From positions 620,001-684,000 of the forward strand of contig OOIN01000021.1 of the NCBI GenBank assembly GCA_900323505.1: a DNA stretch of 64,000 bases, written 5' to 3'. Below are positions 1 to 9,248 of the stretch, piece after piece. The position numbers and the translations under genes are program-made. The DNA comes from Ustilago trichophora (lineage: Eukaryota; Basidiomycota; Ustilaginomycetes; Ustilaginales; Ustilaginaceae). Numbering within the stretch: the stretch's first letter is position 1; each line of letters opens with the position of its first letter. The notes beneath the pieces were generated by a model that made no database searches, was not told the DNA's origin, and saw nothing but the letters and a program-made list of their open reading frames with translations.

Positions 1-440
1 CCGCGTTGGAGGCTCAGCTGCCGTTGGTGTTTGCTCATCTGGGGGTGGTGGCGAGGAGTTTTACGGGTAGGATGAAGAGGGAGGAGTTCAGAGCGAGGTG
101 CGCGGCGGTGTTGGAGGTGTGGGAAGGATGGATTGTGGTGAGTCCGCATGTGTTGGATAGATTGAGGAGGGTTTTTGATTGCCCGCCTGTGTTGCCGAGA
201 TCGAAGGCGAAGGAGGGAGAGGAGGTCGAGGATGTGGATGGAGAGGCGGTGCAGAGTGGGAGATCTGCAGCTGGTGCTCGGATAATAGAGTCGATCGAAG
301 CTGAGGTGGATGGTGATGCGGAAGATGTGGATGGGGAAGCCCTGGATGTGGACCCTCCCAACGTTGGGTCTCAGTTACAAGAGGCAAAGATGGAAGATGT
401 TGCAGAGCAGGAAGAGGATTTGGACGGGGAAGCGCTCTGA
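1..440 (+). CDS. U2 snRNP-associated SURP protein (SR140/U2SURP-like), 3' end only
   Basis: This is the C-terminal end of a gene that begins upstream of the window; the frame is open from the first complete codon at position 3 and ends in TGA at 438-440, so there is no real start here. The first ~60 residues resemble the end of the CID-type helical domain of SR140, including a stretch like its 'FRxR...W..W...P..L..L..IF' region. The acidic tail then repeats DVDGEA/DLDGEA, like the DxDGxP repeats after this domain in SR140. SR140 is a U2 snRNP-associated splicing factor in the nucleus. The family call rests on motif memory over a short fragment, so it is moderate. Confidence 0.6.
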   Translation, partial: ALEAQLPLVFAHLGVVARSFTGRMKREEFRARCAAVLEVWEGWIVVSPHVLDRLRRVFDCPPVLPRSKAKEGEEVEDVDGEAVQSGRSAAGARIIESIEAEVDGDAEDVDGEALDVDPPNVGSQLQEAKMEDVAEQEEDLDGEAL

Positions 441-699
441 AGCTTCACTACACGCACACACGCTCATTGCTCCCCTTGTCCACTTGAACACTAATCACGG
501 GCACACGCCGTCGCAACATCATCCCGCATCGCACAAACACTATCCCAATCCACTCGACCCTGCAACACAGCATGGCGAATATACCACCTTTGAACACAAG
601 ACATGCTCTCACTGCCCTCCCTCTCACCACACCGCACAGCCGATCTTTCTGAACTACGCAGATCGCAAATAACTTGACAAATTTCGGCACATCTTGCAA

Positions 700-2370
700 C
701 TAAGCATCGAACTTTACACCCTGAGCGAGAGCGACCTGACTTGAGAAATTGACGGTGCTGGTAGCCCATCTGCAGTACTGTTTCCAGGCGTCTCCGCCGC
801 ATTCTCTACCCCAACCTGTTGCTTTGTTACCTCCGAAAGCAGCGCCTACCTCGGCGCCACTTGTGCTTACGTTTACATTTACGATGCCACAATCGCTCCC
901 GAGGGCGCCTTGCCATTCGCCAATGTTGGTGAGTTTGGTGGTGAAGAGGCTGGAGCTCAAGCCTTGTCGAACTGAGTTGTTGAGTTGTATGGCTTGTTCG
1001 AGACTGTCGAAGATGGCGACGTTTAGGATGGGAGCAAAGACTTCTTCTTGGAAGATCTTGTCGTGGGGGGAGGAGGGGAGGGTTATAGTGGGTAGGACGT
1101 AGTTTCCTTTTTCTTGCAGATGGGATGGAAGTCCAGGTGAGGAAGGTGAGGATGGTCCAAAGAGAATCTTGCCACCAGAGGATCGGATCGTGTCCAGAGT
1201 CTCCCAATACTTGGCCACCGCCCTCTTGGAATGCAAAGGTCCACAGAGGATCGAAGAATCGATCGGCGAACCGATGAGATTCTTCTCCTGCAGACTCGTG
1301 TAGAACTTGACGAGTCGTTCGAGAAACTTGTCGGCTACGCCTCTCTGCAAAAGCAGTCTACGGGTGGTGGTGCATCGTTGACCGGCGGTTCCTACGGCGG
1401 CGAAAGCTACGGCGGGAACGGCAAGGTCGAGGTCGGCATCGTCGAGAACGATGGCTGCGTTGTTTCCTCCGAGTTCGAGCAGGATCTTTCCGAGACGGGC
1501 GGCTACATCCTGAGCAACGATCTTTCCAATGTGCTCCGAGCCGGTGAACGAGGTGAGTTGGACCCGATCGTCGCGAGTCAATGCTTGACCGGTCTCTACG
1601 TCACCGCAGACGAGAGCGGCAAGTGCAGTGGGGAGGTTATGTTTCTCCAACACCTTGATGAGGAGTTTGGTGGTGGCAATCGCCGTGAGAGGCGTAGTTG
1701 GGCTAGGTTTCCAAATCGTAGCATTACCACAGACGAAAGAGAGGCAAAAGTTCCATCCATGCACAGCAACGGGGAAGTTGAAAGCAGTGATGACTCCCAC
1801 GAGACCCAAAGGGTTAGGGATCTCGTAAATGACATGACCGGGACGTTCCGAGGGCAAGACGTTACCCTTGATGGATCGGGATAGCCCTACGGCCATGTCG
1901 GCGACATCGATGACTTCTTGAACTTCACCTTTGCCTTCGGAGAGGACTTTTCCCATTTCGTACGAGATGAGCGCACCGAGGGCGTGTTTGTGCTCGAGAT
2001 AGGCGGTGCAGATGTCCTTCATGACGGCGCCACGGGTGGCGGCGGGCACCTTGGCGAAGATGCGCTGGGCCGAGTGGGCAGCAGCGAGAACCGAGGAGAC
2101 TTGGGACGAGGTGGCGCAGGAAACCGTGGCCAGGGTTTCACCAGTAGCAGGGTTGAAGGAGGTGAGGGTAGAGGAAGGCGAGGCGCCGTGTTGCCAGCTA
2201 CCGTCGAAAACACCTTCGATGCGTGAGCCGGGTGCGGGGAGGTCAAGGGCGGAAAAGATCTCCGAGAGGGTGGTAGGTTCGGCGCTGGCGCTGGTGTTGG
2301 CGGTGGTGGCTGTCTTTGCGGAAGCAGCGGGGGCAGTGCCCTGCTTGGGAGTGACAATGGGCTCAGGCAT
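700..2370 (-). CDS. Aldehyde dehydrogenase, ALDH7/antiquitin type (alpha-aminoadipic semialdehyde dehydrogenase)
   Basis: A 556-aa NAD-dependent aldehyde dehydrogenase in one exon. The signature that separates the antiquitin branch from other ALDHs is visible: NPLGLVGVITAFNFPVAVHG, then LELGG with the general-base Glu (about 299), GTAGQRCTTTRR with the catalytic Cys (about 333), and the C-terminal NVSTSGAEVGAAFGG and GRECGGDAWKQY. ALDH7A1 oxidises alpha-aminoadipic semialdehyde (in equilibrium with piperideine-6-carboxylate) to 2-aminoadipate in lysine breakdown. I chose the ATG at 2370 (MPEPIV) because it directly precedes the soluble N-terminus. An in-frame ATG at 2487 would add 39 residues (MSLHRLEH...) that could act as a targeting sequence, as dual starts do in animal antiquitin. 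It is divergent from the DUF1338 gene at 3450, a later enzyme of the same pathway. Confidence 0.9.
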   Translation of the reverse strand: MPEPIVTPKQGTAPAASAKTATTANTSASAEPTTLSEIFSALDLPAPGSRIEGVFDGSWQHGASPSSTLTSFNPATGETLATVSCATSSQVSSVLAAAHSAQRIFAKVPAATRGAVMKDICTAYLEHKHALGALISYEMGKVLSEGKGEVQEVIDVADMAVGLSRSIKGNVLPSERPGHVIYEIPNPLGLVGVITAFNFPVAVHGWNFCLSFVCGNATIWKPSPTTPLTAIATTKLLIKVLEKHNLPTALAALVCGDVETGQALTRDDRVQLTSFTGSEHIGKIVAQDVAARLGKILLELGGNNAAIVLDDADLDLAVPAVAFAAVGTAGQRCTTTRRLLLQRGVADKFLERLVKFYTSLQEKNLIGSPIDSSILCGPLHSKRAVAKYWETLDTIRSSGGKILFGPSSPSSPGLPSHLQEKGNYVLPTITLPSSPHDKIFQEEVFAPILNVAIFDSLEQAIQLNNSVRQGLSSSLFTTKLTNIGEWQGALGSDCGIVNVNVSTSGAEVGAAFGGNKATGWGRECGGDAWKQYCRWATSTVNFSSQVALAQGVKFDA

Positions 2371-3449
2371 GATGATAGAGCAGCAATGTGTGCAAGGTTG
2401 AGCTGTGTTGGGAGAATGAGCAGCAGTCAACCGATAGAGAAGGATGAAAAGGGGATGCTCGCAATGTTCGAGCCGGTGTAAAGACAAGCTCTTATATCAT
2501 ATCTAGCTCGACTAGCTCTCAGCGCAAGCATTCACTGAGAACCCACACGGAATCTCTACCATCACTACTAACCGCCAAGCTCGGTGCAGAGGCAATCCGA
2601 CCGAGATGAGCAAATACCAAAACCACCAGCTTGTTAGCGAGCCGGCAGAAGCTGACAGCTGTGCAATTCACCTATCATCGCATCTAACGGGCTGCAGAGA
2701 TAAATTCGCTCATCCGGTCTGATATCCACGCATTCAGCTCACTCAGCTCACTTCACATGCCACGTCGATCTGTGCTGTTCCACAAGAAAGGGTCACGTTA
2801 CACACTATTGTAAGTTAGCCGTAGAGTACAGTACTGTAGTACAGAAGGGACCCTGCATGACATGCCACGCCAAACGAACGAGACTGGTGTAATCGGCAAA
2901 ATGCCGAGCGAACCAAAATTCGGCATTTCGCCGAACGCTCGACATTCGCAATTCCCCCGAGGCCCTAAGCGCTTGTGCAACTTTAGGGGTGAATCTCGGG
3001 CATTTCTCCGTGTCTCAAGCCTCCTCCTTCTTAGTGTTGCCGGTGTCTGTTGTTCGTTGTAGGCAGAGTGTGTGCCATGACAATCGGCATTGATTGATAT
3101 GTGTTTTGGTGGAGCGCGCGGTATTTTGGCTCGGCTTCAAGAGAGGTTGTCGAATACTGCCGTTTCTCTTGGGCTTTATCATTTGGCTCTCGAGCCTCGT
3201 GATAAGCCTAGCACAGTGATGTTGTACACACATGTCTCTCTACTGTTTTTCCAGATGAGAGACAGAATGCAAGTGTGACATTGACCCCGAACAAGTAGCC
3301 GCTCCTTCAACAGTGTATGTGGTGAATGCTGCTGTGAGAGTATATCAAACCCCCCTTTCCTCCTGGCTGAAGCCCCAATTTCGAAGTGCGACACAGACGA
3401 GACTCTTCAGATGGTTCCGATTATCTCTACCTAAACAACGCTGCCTGTT
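2371..3449. promoter_or_regulatory. Shared divergent intergenic region between ALDH7 and DUF1338 genes
   Basis: About 1.08 kb separates two divergent start codons, so both promoters must lie here. It holds a perfect 12-bp palindrome at 2827-2838. I see no convincing coding frame; the open frames inside are short and of non-coding composition. Confidence 0.6.
2827..2838. repeat. Palindromic motif TACAGTACTGTA
   Basis: A perfect 12-bp palindrome between divergent genes. The same 12-mer recurs at 30030 and 60251, a mirror arrangement TACTGTACAGTA lies at 59942, and single TACAGTA/TACTGTA halves are found in many other intergenic stretches. Confidence 0.7.
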
Positions 3450-5480
3450 ATGTATGGCACTTCGAACCGTTACACGTTCATCTCTCCAGCAGCCTTCCAA
3501 GATCCACAGCAACAACATCATCAAGCCTTGGTGCAGCAACACCACCCACCACCGAGACGTAACAGCGATCGGTGCGACGTACATCATTCCGTTGCCCAAC
3601 TGTATCTGCGAACTTTGCCTAACTTGCAAGCACTCCCCCTTCGGAGCAACAGCGATCCGCCCACCATTAAAAAAGAGACGCGTCGCAAGAGATCTTCGAG
3701 TAAAACCAAACGTTCCAGCAGAACCATGGAAATGACATCTGAAGTTGTACCCGGTTCAACAAGGGCCACTTCGATGGATGTGGCTGGGGTAAAGTCTCCC
3801 ACGGTTTCGAGTTTCAATCCTTCCGGGAGTTTTATCTTATCTCAGCAGGAAGTATTTCCAGCGTTGAGCTGTACGGATGAGAGCGAGGTCTCTTCTGCCT
3901 CCTCGACAGCGAGTTCTGTGAGGGAGGGTGGGAGCCTTACGTCTACCCAGTTGCGAGCGTTTCTTGCATCGTCCATGTCGAGCATGTATCGTACAGAGGT
4001 GCCGCTGTATGGCGATCTGCTATCGATCATTTCGACCGTCAATTCGAGCGTGATTCGCTCCAATCCGGACATCATCAACGACGACGAAATCAGTCGACTC
4101 AACGTAGAGCGTCATGGCGCGATCCGAGTCGGAACCACCCAAGAGCTCTCATTGCTATCGCGTATCTTTCGCATCTTCGGCATGCATCCCGTAGGATACT
4201 ACGACCTGGCAAAGGACGCAGGCCTGCCCATCCACGCAACCGCATTTCGACCCGTAGGCAGGCAGAATCTGCTCAAGAACCCCTTTCGTATCTTTTGCAG
4301 TCTGTTGAGGATGGATCTGATTCGAGATCTACCCACGAGGCAGTTGGCCGAGGAGCTTGTTGGAAAGCGCAAGATTGTCTCGGACCGATGTGTACAGCTG
4401 CTGGTCAAGGCGGAAAGCGCGTTACCGGAGGAGATCGCAGATGTCGAGGTCAAGATCACCGGGTTGAGCAGAAGAGAAGCGCTCGAATTCGTAGAGAGCG
4501 TGGTCGACATTTTTGCCTGGCACCCCGATACGCCGGTTTCGATGGGTCACTACAAGCTGTTGGCAAAGAGTCATGCTCTTGTGGCGGACATCGTCAGTTT
4601 CAGAGGACCTCATATCAACCATTTGACGCCGAGGACGTTGGATATCGACCAGGTGCAGAGGACGATGGTGCTGCAAGGGATCGATGCGAAGGATGTTGTC
4701 GAGGGTCCACCCGCCAGAGCGAACCCGGTGTACTTGAGGCAGACGAGCTTCCACGCGCTTTCAGAGGAGGTCAAGTTCTTGGGTGGCGGAGAGGACGGAG
4801 TGGAGCAAGGCAAACACAAGGCTAGATTTGGTGAGATCGAGGCCAGAGGTCAGGCACTGACGAAGAAGGGGAGTCGATTGTACGATGCATTGATGGCTAA
4901 AGTGGCAGATGTGAAGAGGGCGGAGGAGGGGAAGAGGGGTGGGAAAGGGGTAGGTAAGGAGGAATGTGTACAGATCTTGGACGAGGTGTTTAGGGAAGGG
5001 TTCCCGGATGAGAAGGATGCGCTGTTGAGGGGTGGGTTGGGATTCTTTATGTTTAGCGTTCGCGATCAGGGTGTGGCTAAGCAGATGGTGATGGAATCGG
5101 GTGTTAATTCAGGATGCGAGCTATTGGCGGACATGGTACAGGCAGGAGCTTTGGATGCGGAGCCGATCACGTATGAAGACTTCCTCCCTGCTTCTGCAGC
5201 CGGAATCTTCCAGAGCAACCTTCCTCAAACCGCGACCGCGACCGCACCCTCCTCCTCCGCCTCTACTTCGACCAAAGGAAACGAGCAACAGGAGCCCAAT
5301 GTGAAAATGGACGACGAGGAAGCAAGAGGCAAACTAGAAGCGGCGGTAGGTGGACAAATTCTGGACTACTTTACACTGTACGCCGAGCAGCAGAGACAAA
5401 GCCTTACCGAGGTATCCGCTGCGATTGGCGTCGAGCTGCTTGCTCTTGCAGATACGGTCGAGAGGCAAGGTGCTGCTTGA
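3450..5480 (+). CDS. DUF1338 protein, 2-oxoadipate dioxygenase/decarboxylase (HglS/YdcJ family)
   Basis: A 676-aa protein whose residues ~165-480 match the DUF1338 family, Fe(II)-dependent VOC-fold enzymes that convert 2-oxoadipate to D-2-hydroxyglutarate. Visible hallmarks are ERHGAIRVGT (His222 and Arg226, the metal His and substrate Arg with the family's four-residue spacing), GMHPVGYYDL, HATAFRPV, NPFRIFCSLLR, INHLTPRTLDID (His391, second metal ligand) and FGEIEARGQALT, where a Glu (462 or 464) is the probable third ligand. The first ~165 residues are a low-complexity, basic and Ser-rich extension that bacterial members lack. The start is uncertain: a second ATG four bases on (3454) lies in another frame and could join this frame through a candidate 59-nt intron (3572-3630); an internal in-frame ATG at 3726 is also possible. 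It is divergent from the ALDH7 gene. Confidence 0.85.
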   Translation: MYGTSNRYTFISPAAFQDPQQQHHQALVQQHHPPPRRNSDRCDVHHSVAQLYLRTLPNLQALPLRSNSDPPTIKKETRRKRSSSKTKRSSRTMEMTSEVVPGSTRATSMDVAGVKSPTVSSFNPSGSFILSQQEVFPALSCTDESEVSSASSTASSVREGGSLTSTQLRAFLASSMSSMYRTEVPLYGDLLSIISTVNSSVIRSNPDIINDDEISRLNVERHGAIRVGTTQELSLLSRIFRIFGMHPVGYYDLAKDAGLPIHATAFRPVGRQNLLKNPFRIFCSLLRMDLIRDLPTRQLAEELVGKRKIVSDRCVQLLVKAESALPEEIADVEVKITGLSRREALEFVESVVDIFAWHPDTPVSMGHYKLLAKSHALVADIVSFRGPHINHLTPRTLDIDQVQRTMVLQGIDAKDVVEGPPARANPVYLRQTSFHALSEEVKFLGGGEDGVEQGKHKARFGEIEARGQALTKKGSRLYDALMAKVADVKRAEEGKRGGKGVGKEECVQILDEVFREGFPDEKDALLRGGLGFFMFSVRDQGVAKQMVMESGVNSGCELLADMVQAGALDAEPITYEDFLPASAAGIFQSNLPQTATATAPSSSASTSTKGNEQQEPNVKMDDEEARGKLEAAVGGQILDYFTLYAEQQRQSLTEVSAAIGVELLALADTVERQGAA

Positions 5481-6361
5481 CAGAGAGACAAGAGATAGGC
5501 TCGGTTTTTGTTTACTGTATGCCACGTGCGAGTCAGATGTCCAATTGGTTATCTAATGCAACACACAAGATGTTGCTATTAGTGTGATAGCGGATGAGGT
5601 GGTGTGAATGTGATGGAGGGAGGGAAGCGGAGTGCGGAGTGCAGATGAGATAGCGGAAATAAAACAAAAAAAAAAGGAACGGAAAGAGGCGGCCGAGATT
5701 GCTATCGTCCCGTGGTGGTGGGGGAACCGTGGTGGCTCATACTGTATAGGGTCCGATGGAGGGTGCCACGCGAGCAATCATGGTAGCACACATAGACATC
5801 TTGACTTTTTCAACGATACAGTATCCTCTTGATGCTGTAGCAGAGCGAGAACGCACAAGTGCGGGGTAAAACTGCCAGGCACAGACCGCCCACCTTTGAA
5901 CGTCGTCATCATCATCATTCTTATCGGCTAAACGTCGTTATTGGCGCAAAGCGCAATGTTTTAGCAGCGTGAAAGACTAGTAATGCCGATGCAGGTGCAG
6001 GGTTGGATGAGAAGGTAGGATAAGGCGGAGGAGGAAGGAGGAGGTGTCCAAAAACGCAAACTCGGCCGTGCTTGCGGGGGAAGGCGGTTGGAAGGGATTC
6101 GCGGGCCAATCAAAAATTCGCGTTGGATTCCGCTCTTTTTTTTCCGCTGTTTCTTTTTATCTGCTCGGGAACTTGGCCGTTTGAGAACCAATCAAACGCG
6201 CCAAACTATACGCTTTTTGGTTGGCAAATGATAACAAGCAAAAGGCGCCTCTTGGCATCCATTGTAGAACAGAGTCGGTTATCTTTTGCCATACATGCCG
6301 AATCAATCTCTCTCTGAGTGTCGTCCCCGCCTTTTCTTTTGGCGGATTAGAGATAGACAGA

Positions 6362-6398
<37 letters not shown>

Positions 6399-6856
6399 GA
6401 GAGGCTCGCTCGAGTTGCCGCTGCTTGTCCTCATGTGATACCGGGGCTGGGGACTTGCCTTTGGCTCCATCACCACTTGCTTGCCCTGTCAAAGCCGGTA
6501 ACAAGTTGCCACGCGAGCATCCAACTCTTATCGGTTCTGCGTGATACCATACGGTCTTTGCAGCTGCGCATAACAGCCCGTAGGACGTATGGATGCAGCC
6601 TCCTCTCGTGTGCATGACATCTGACTCGAGACTGTACCCAAGCTCTACCATACATATAGACCCCCCTTGGTCGAAGCTGTCATCGAATCACATCTCCCAA
6701 AACATTCCTCTCCCATCCTTTTCCTCTACCAGCATATCCCAGCGACGTTGCTTCCACCCTTTCCTCTTTCGAGACCACACCACCTTCTACTTTCGAGACC
6801 ACACCACCTCCTACTTTCCAGCACTCCTTTTTCGCTAGAGCGATATCACCGAAACG
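5481..6856. other. Intergenic region without a supported gene
   Basis: It contains TACTGTA/TACAGTA motifs at 5513, 5740 and 5817 and an (AG)14 microsatellite at 6367-6394. A pyrimidine-rich leader with repeated 'cgagaccacaccacc' blocks (about 6770-6810) precedes the permease start. The open frames are short and unconvincing. Confidence 0.5.
6367..6394. repeat. (AG)14 microsatellite
   Basis: Uninterrupted AG dinucleotides about 460 bp upstream of the permease start codon. Confidence 0.95.
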
Positions 6857-8611
6857 ATGTCGCTTCTTAAGCGCGCCATCAACGCGGCTTCCATCAAAGG
6901 CTCCGAGCGTCGACCTGGCGAGTCGTGGGGTAATGCCATGCTTCGCAATGCCGATTTGCTCCCCGTTCCTCCCGAGCGACGTACCTGGGGCTGGGTCAAC
7001 TTTGCCGCATTCTGGATCTCCGACGGTCTCAACCTCAACACTTTTATGATTGCCTCAACTGCCGTATCCGCCGGTTTGACTTGGTCCCAGGCTTGGGCTG
7101 CCATCATTGTCGGCTACTTTGCCGTCGCTTTCCTCGTCGTCATGACCGCACGTATCGGTGCCATCTACCACATCTCGTTCCCCATCATCAGCCGTAGCAC
7201 TTTTGGTGTTTGGGGTGCCATCTGGCCCGTTATCAACCGTTCGGGTATGGCCTGTGTATGGTACGGTGTGCAGGCGTACATCGGTGGACAGTGCGTAACG
7301 TTGGTGTTGGAAAGTATGTTCCCGAGTTACAGGAGGATGCCCAACCATCTTCCGGCTAGTTCGGGGATTACAACCATGGATTTCGTCTCGTTCTTCCTCT
7401 TCTCGTTGATCTCGCTGCCGTTGGTTTGCATTCATCCGAGCAAGATCAGGTTCTTCTTCAACTTCAAGTCGATCGTCGTACCCATCGCTGCTATCGCTTT
7501 CTTTGTCTGGTCCATCGTCGACGCCAAGGGTCTCGGTCCCATTATTCACCAACCCGCCAAGCTCACCGGAAGCAAGTTCGGCTGGCAGTTTATGGCTTCT
7601 CTGATGAGCTGCATCAGCAACATGGCTACGTTGGTTTTGAACATTCCGGATCTCAGCAGGATGGCCAAGGATAAGAAGAGCGTAAAGTGGTCTCAGATCC
7701 TTGCTGTGCCTCTTACTTTTAGCATCACTTCTTTCCTCGGTATCATCATTGCCAGTTCGAGCCATGTCATCTACGGAGAACTCATCTGGAACCCAGTGGA
7801 CCTGCTTGGAGAGCGACTCAAGGTCAACCCTTACGACTCGAAGGCTCGCGCTGGAGTCTTCTTCATCGCATTTGCTTTCATCATTGGCCAGATCGGTGTC
7901 AACATCGCCGCCAACTCGCTCTCGGCTGGTCACGATCTTGCTGCCGCCTGTCCTCGATTTATCAACATTCGTCGAGGCTCGCTCGTCGCAGCAGCAGTCG
8001 GATTCGCCATGTGTCCTTGGAACCTGCTCAAGGACAGCAACAACTTTGCCACTTACCTGTCGGCCTACTCTCTCTTCCTCTCGAGCATCAGCGGTACCAT
8101 GATGGCCGACTACTACATTGTCAAGCGTGGAGTTTTGGACATGCCCTCGCTCTTCTCGGCCTCTTCGGGCAAGAACGGCGAGCCTAGCAAGTATCACTAC
8201 TGGCACGGAATCAACTTCCGCGCTTTCGCCGCGTACATCGCTGGTATCGCCATGACGGTTACCGGATTCGCGGGTGTGCTCGGCGCAGAGGTCTCGGTTG
8301 CCGCTCAGAGGATGTACATCCTTGCCTACCCGATTGGATTCCTCGTCTCGGGCATGGTGTATGTTGCGCTTTGCGAGGTGTGGCCTGTTGAGGGTGGAGT
8401 AAGCCTGCGAGAGCACAGGCGATTCTTGGAGCCCGAAAGCTGGGAGGCCGACATGTGGGAAGGTGGAATGGAGGGCATCCAGGGCGGCCACCAGCAGCAG
8501 GAGCGCGAATCGCAAGGTACCACGAGCGATATCGAAAAGAGCTCGGCAGATTATAAACCGACTGGTCAACAGCAACAGGTTGTTAGCTCCGACTACTATC
8601 TTCAGAAGTAG
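6857..8611 (+). CDS. NCS1-family nucleobase:cation symporter (uracil/allantoin/uridine permease type)
   Basis: A 584-aa polytopic membrane protein in one exon, the usual length for fungal Fur4/Dal4/Fui1 transporters. Around twelve hydrophobic segments are visible between residues ~45 and ~520. Family features include an N-terminal ESWGNAMLRNADLLPVPPER segment, WISDGLNLNTFMIAST in TM1, FGVWGAIWPVINRSGMACVW, the loop NIPDLSRMAKDKKSVKWSQ and NSLSAGHDLAAACPRFINIRRG. The cytosolic C-terminus is hydrophilic and Gln/Ser-rich. It should take up a nucleobase or related compound (uracil, uridine, allantoin, thiamine or pyridoxine) across the plasma membrane; the substrate cannot be chosen from sequence alone. 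Confidence 0.9.
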   Translation: MSLLKRAINAASIKGSERRPGESWGNAMLRNADLLPVPPERRTWGWVNFAAFWISDGLNLNTFMIASTAVSAGLTWSQAWAAIIVGYFAVAFLVVMTARIGAIYHISFPIISRSTFGVWGAIWPVINRSGMACVWYGVQAYIGGQCVTLVLESMFPSYRRMPNHLPASSGITTMDFVSFFLFSLISLPLVCIHPSKIRFFFNFKSIVVPIAAIAFFVWSIVDAKGLGPIIHQPAKLTGSKFGWQFMASLMSCISNMATLVLNIPDLSRMAKDKKSVKWSQILAVPLTFSITSFLGIIIASSSHVIYGELIWNPVDLLGERLKVNPYDSKARAGVFFIAFAFIIGQIGVNIAANSLSAGHDLAAACPRFINIRRGSLVAAAVGFAMCPWNLLKDSNNFATYLSAYSLFLSSISGTMMADYYIVKRGVLDMPSLFSASSGKNGEPSKYHYWHGINFRAFAAYIAGIAMTVTGFAGVLGAEVSVAAQRMYILAYPIGFLVSGMVYVALCEVWPVEGGVSLREHRRFLEPESWEADMWEGGMEGIQGGHQQQERESQGTTSDIEKSSADYKPTGQQQQVVSSDYYLQK

Positions 8612-9248
8612 AATCCCTCTTGTTTTCGTCGCTCGCTAGATCGCGGTATCTTGTCATTGTCTATACCTTTGCCTCTTGTCTGTTGTACTTGTATCCGAAA
8701 CCTGCTATGTTTTTTTTTGACGATTGTTGATTATGGAATGCAACTGTATCTTTTCTCTCTCTCTCTCTCTCATATGCTTCTGATATCAATTGCTGTGTGC
8801 TGTGCGAAGAGTAGCGTGACATACAGTATGTATCGATAGGTGGGGGCACGAGGAGAAGGAACAGGAATCACCGATTTGAAAACGATCTTGATCAACCTAA
8901 AGTCGATAAAGGTCGAGCGTGGCTGTGAAAAATGCCAACACACACTCACACACTTGAAAACATCAGGCGATTTTGTGGAAATTTGAACGCGGCTTGCTTG
9001 ATTGGCTGCCAACACCCGACACTGTCCAACTGCCCATTGAGACGCGCTACGACTTTTGGACTTCTTCCGAAGAAACACACTTTTCGTATTCCAAAATTGA
9101 TCTTTCTTCTTGCGCGTTGCACACGCACACACGCACGCACGCACCAAAGGCTTATCATCGTCCTTTGCCTGTCGTTGAATCTCGGCTTCCCTCTTGACTA
9201 CATCCATCCATCGTTCATTTGACCCCTCAAGATTCTTCCCCCGCAACC
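8612..9248. other. Intergenic region between permease and CYP51
   Basis: It holds a (CT)n run at about 8754-8771, TACAGTA at 8822, and CA-rich short repeats near 8937-8955 and 9120-9145. No supported gene. Confidence 0.5.

Noticed and set aside
7055..8575. 506-codon open frame antisense to the NCS1 permease
   Set aside because: Entirely antisense to a clear transporter gene; the hydrophilic Asp/Arg/His-rich translation is typical of antisense artefacts.
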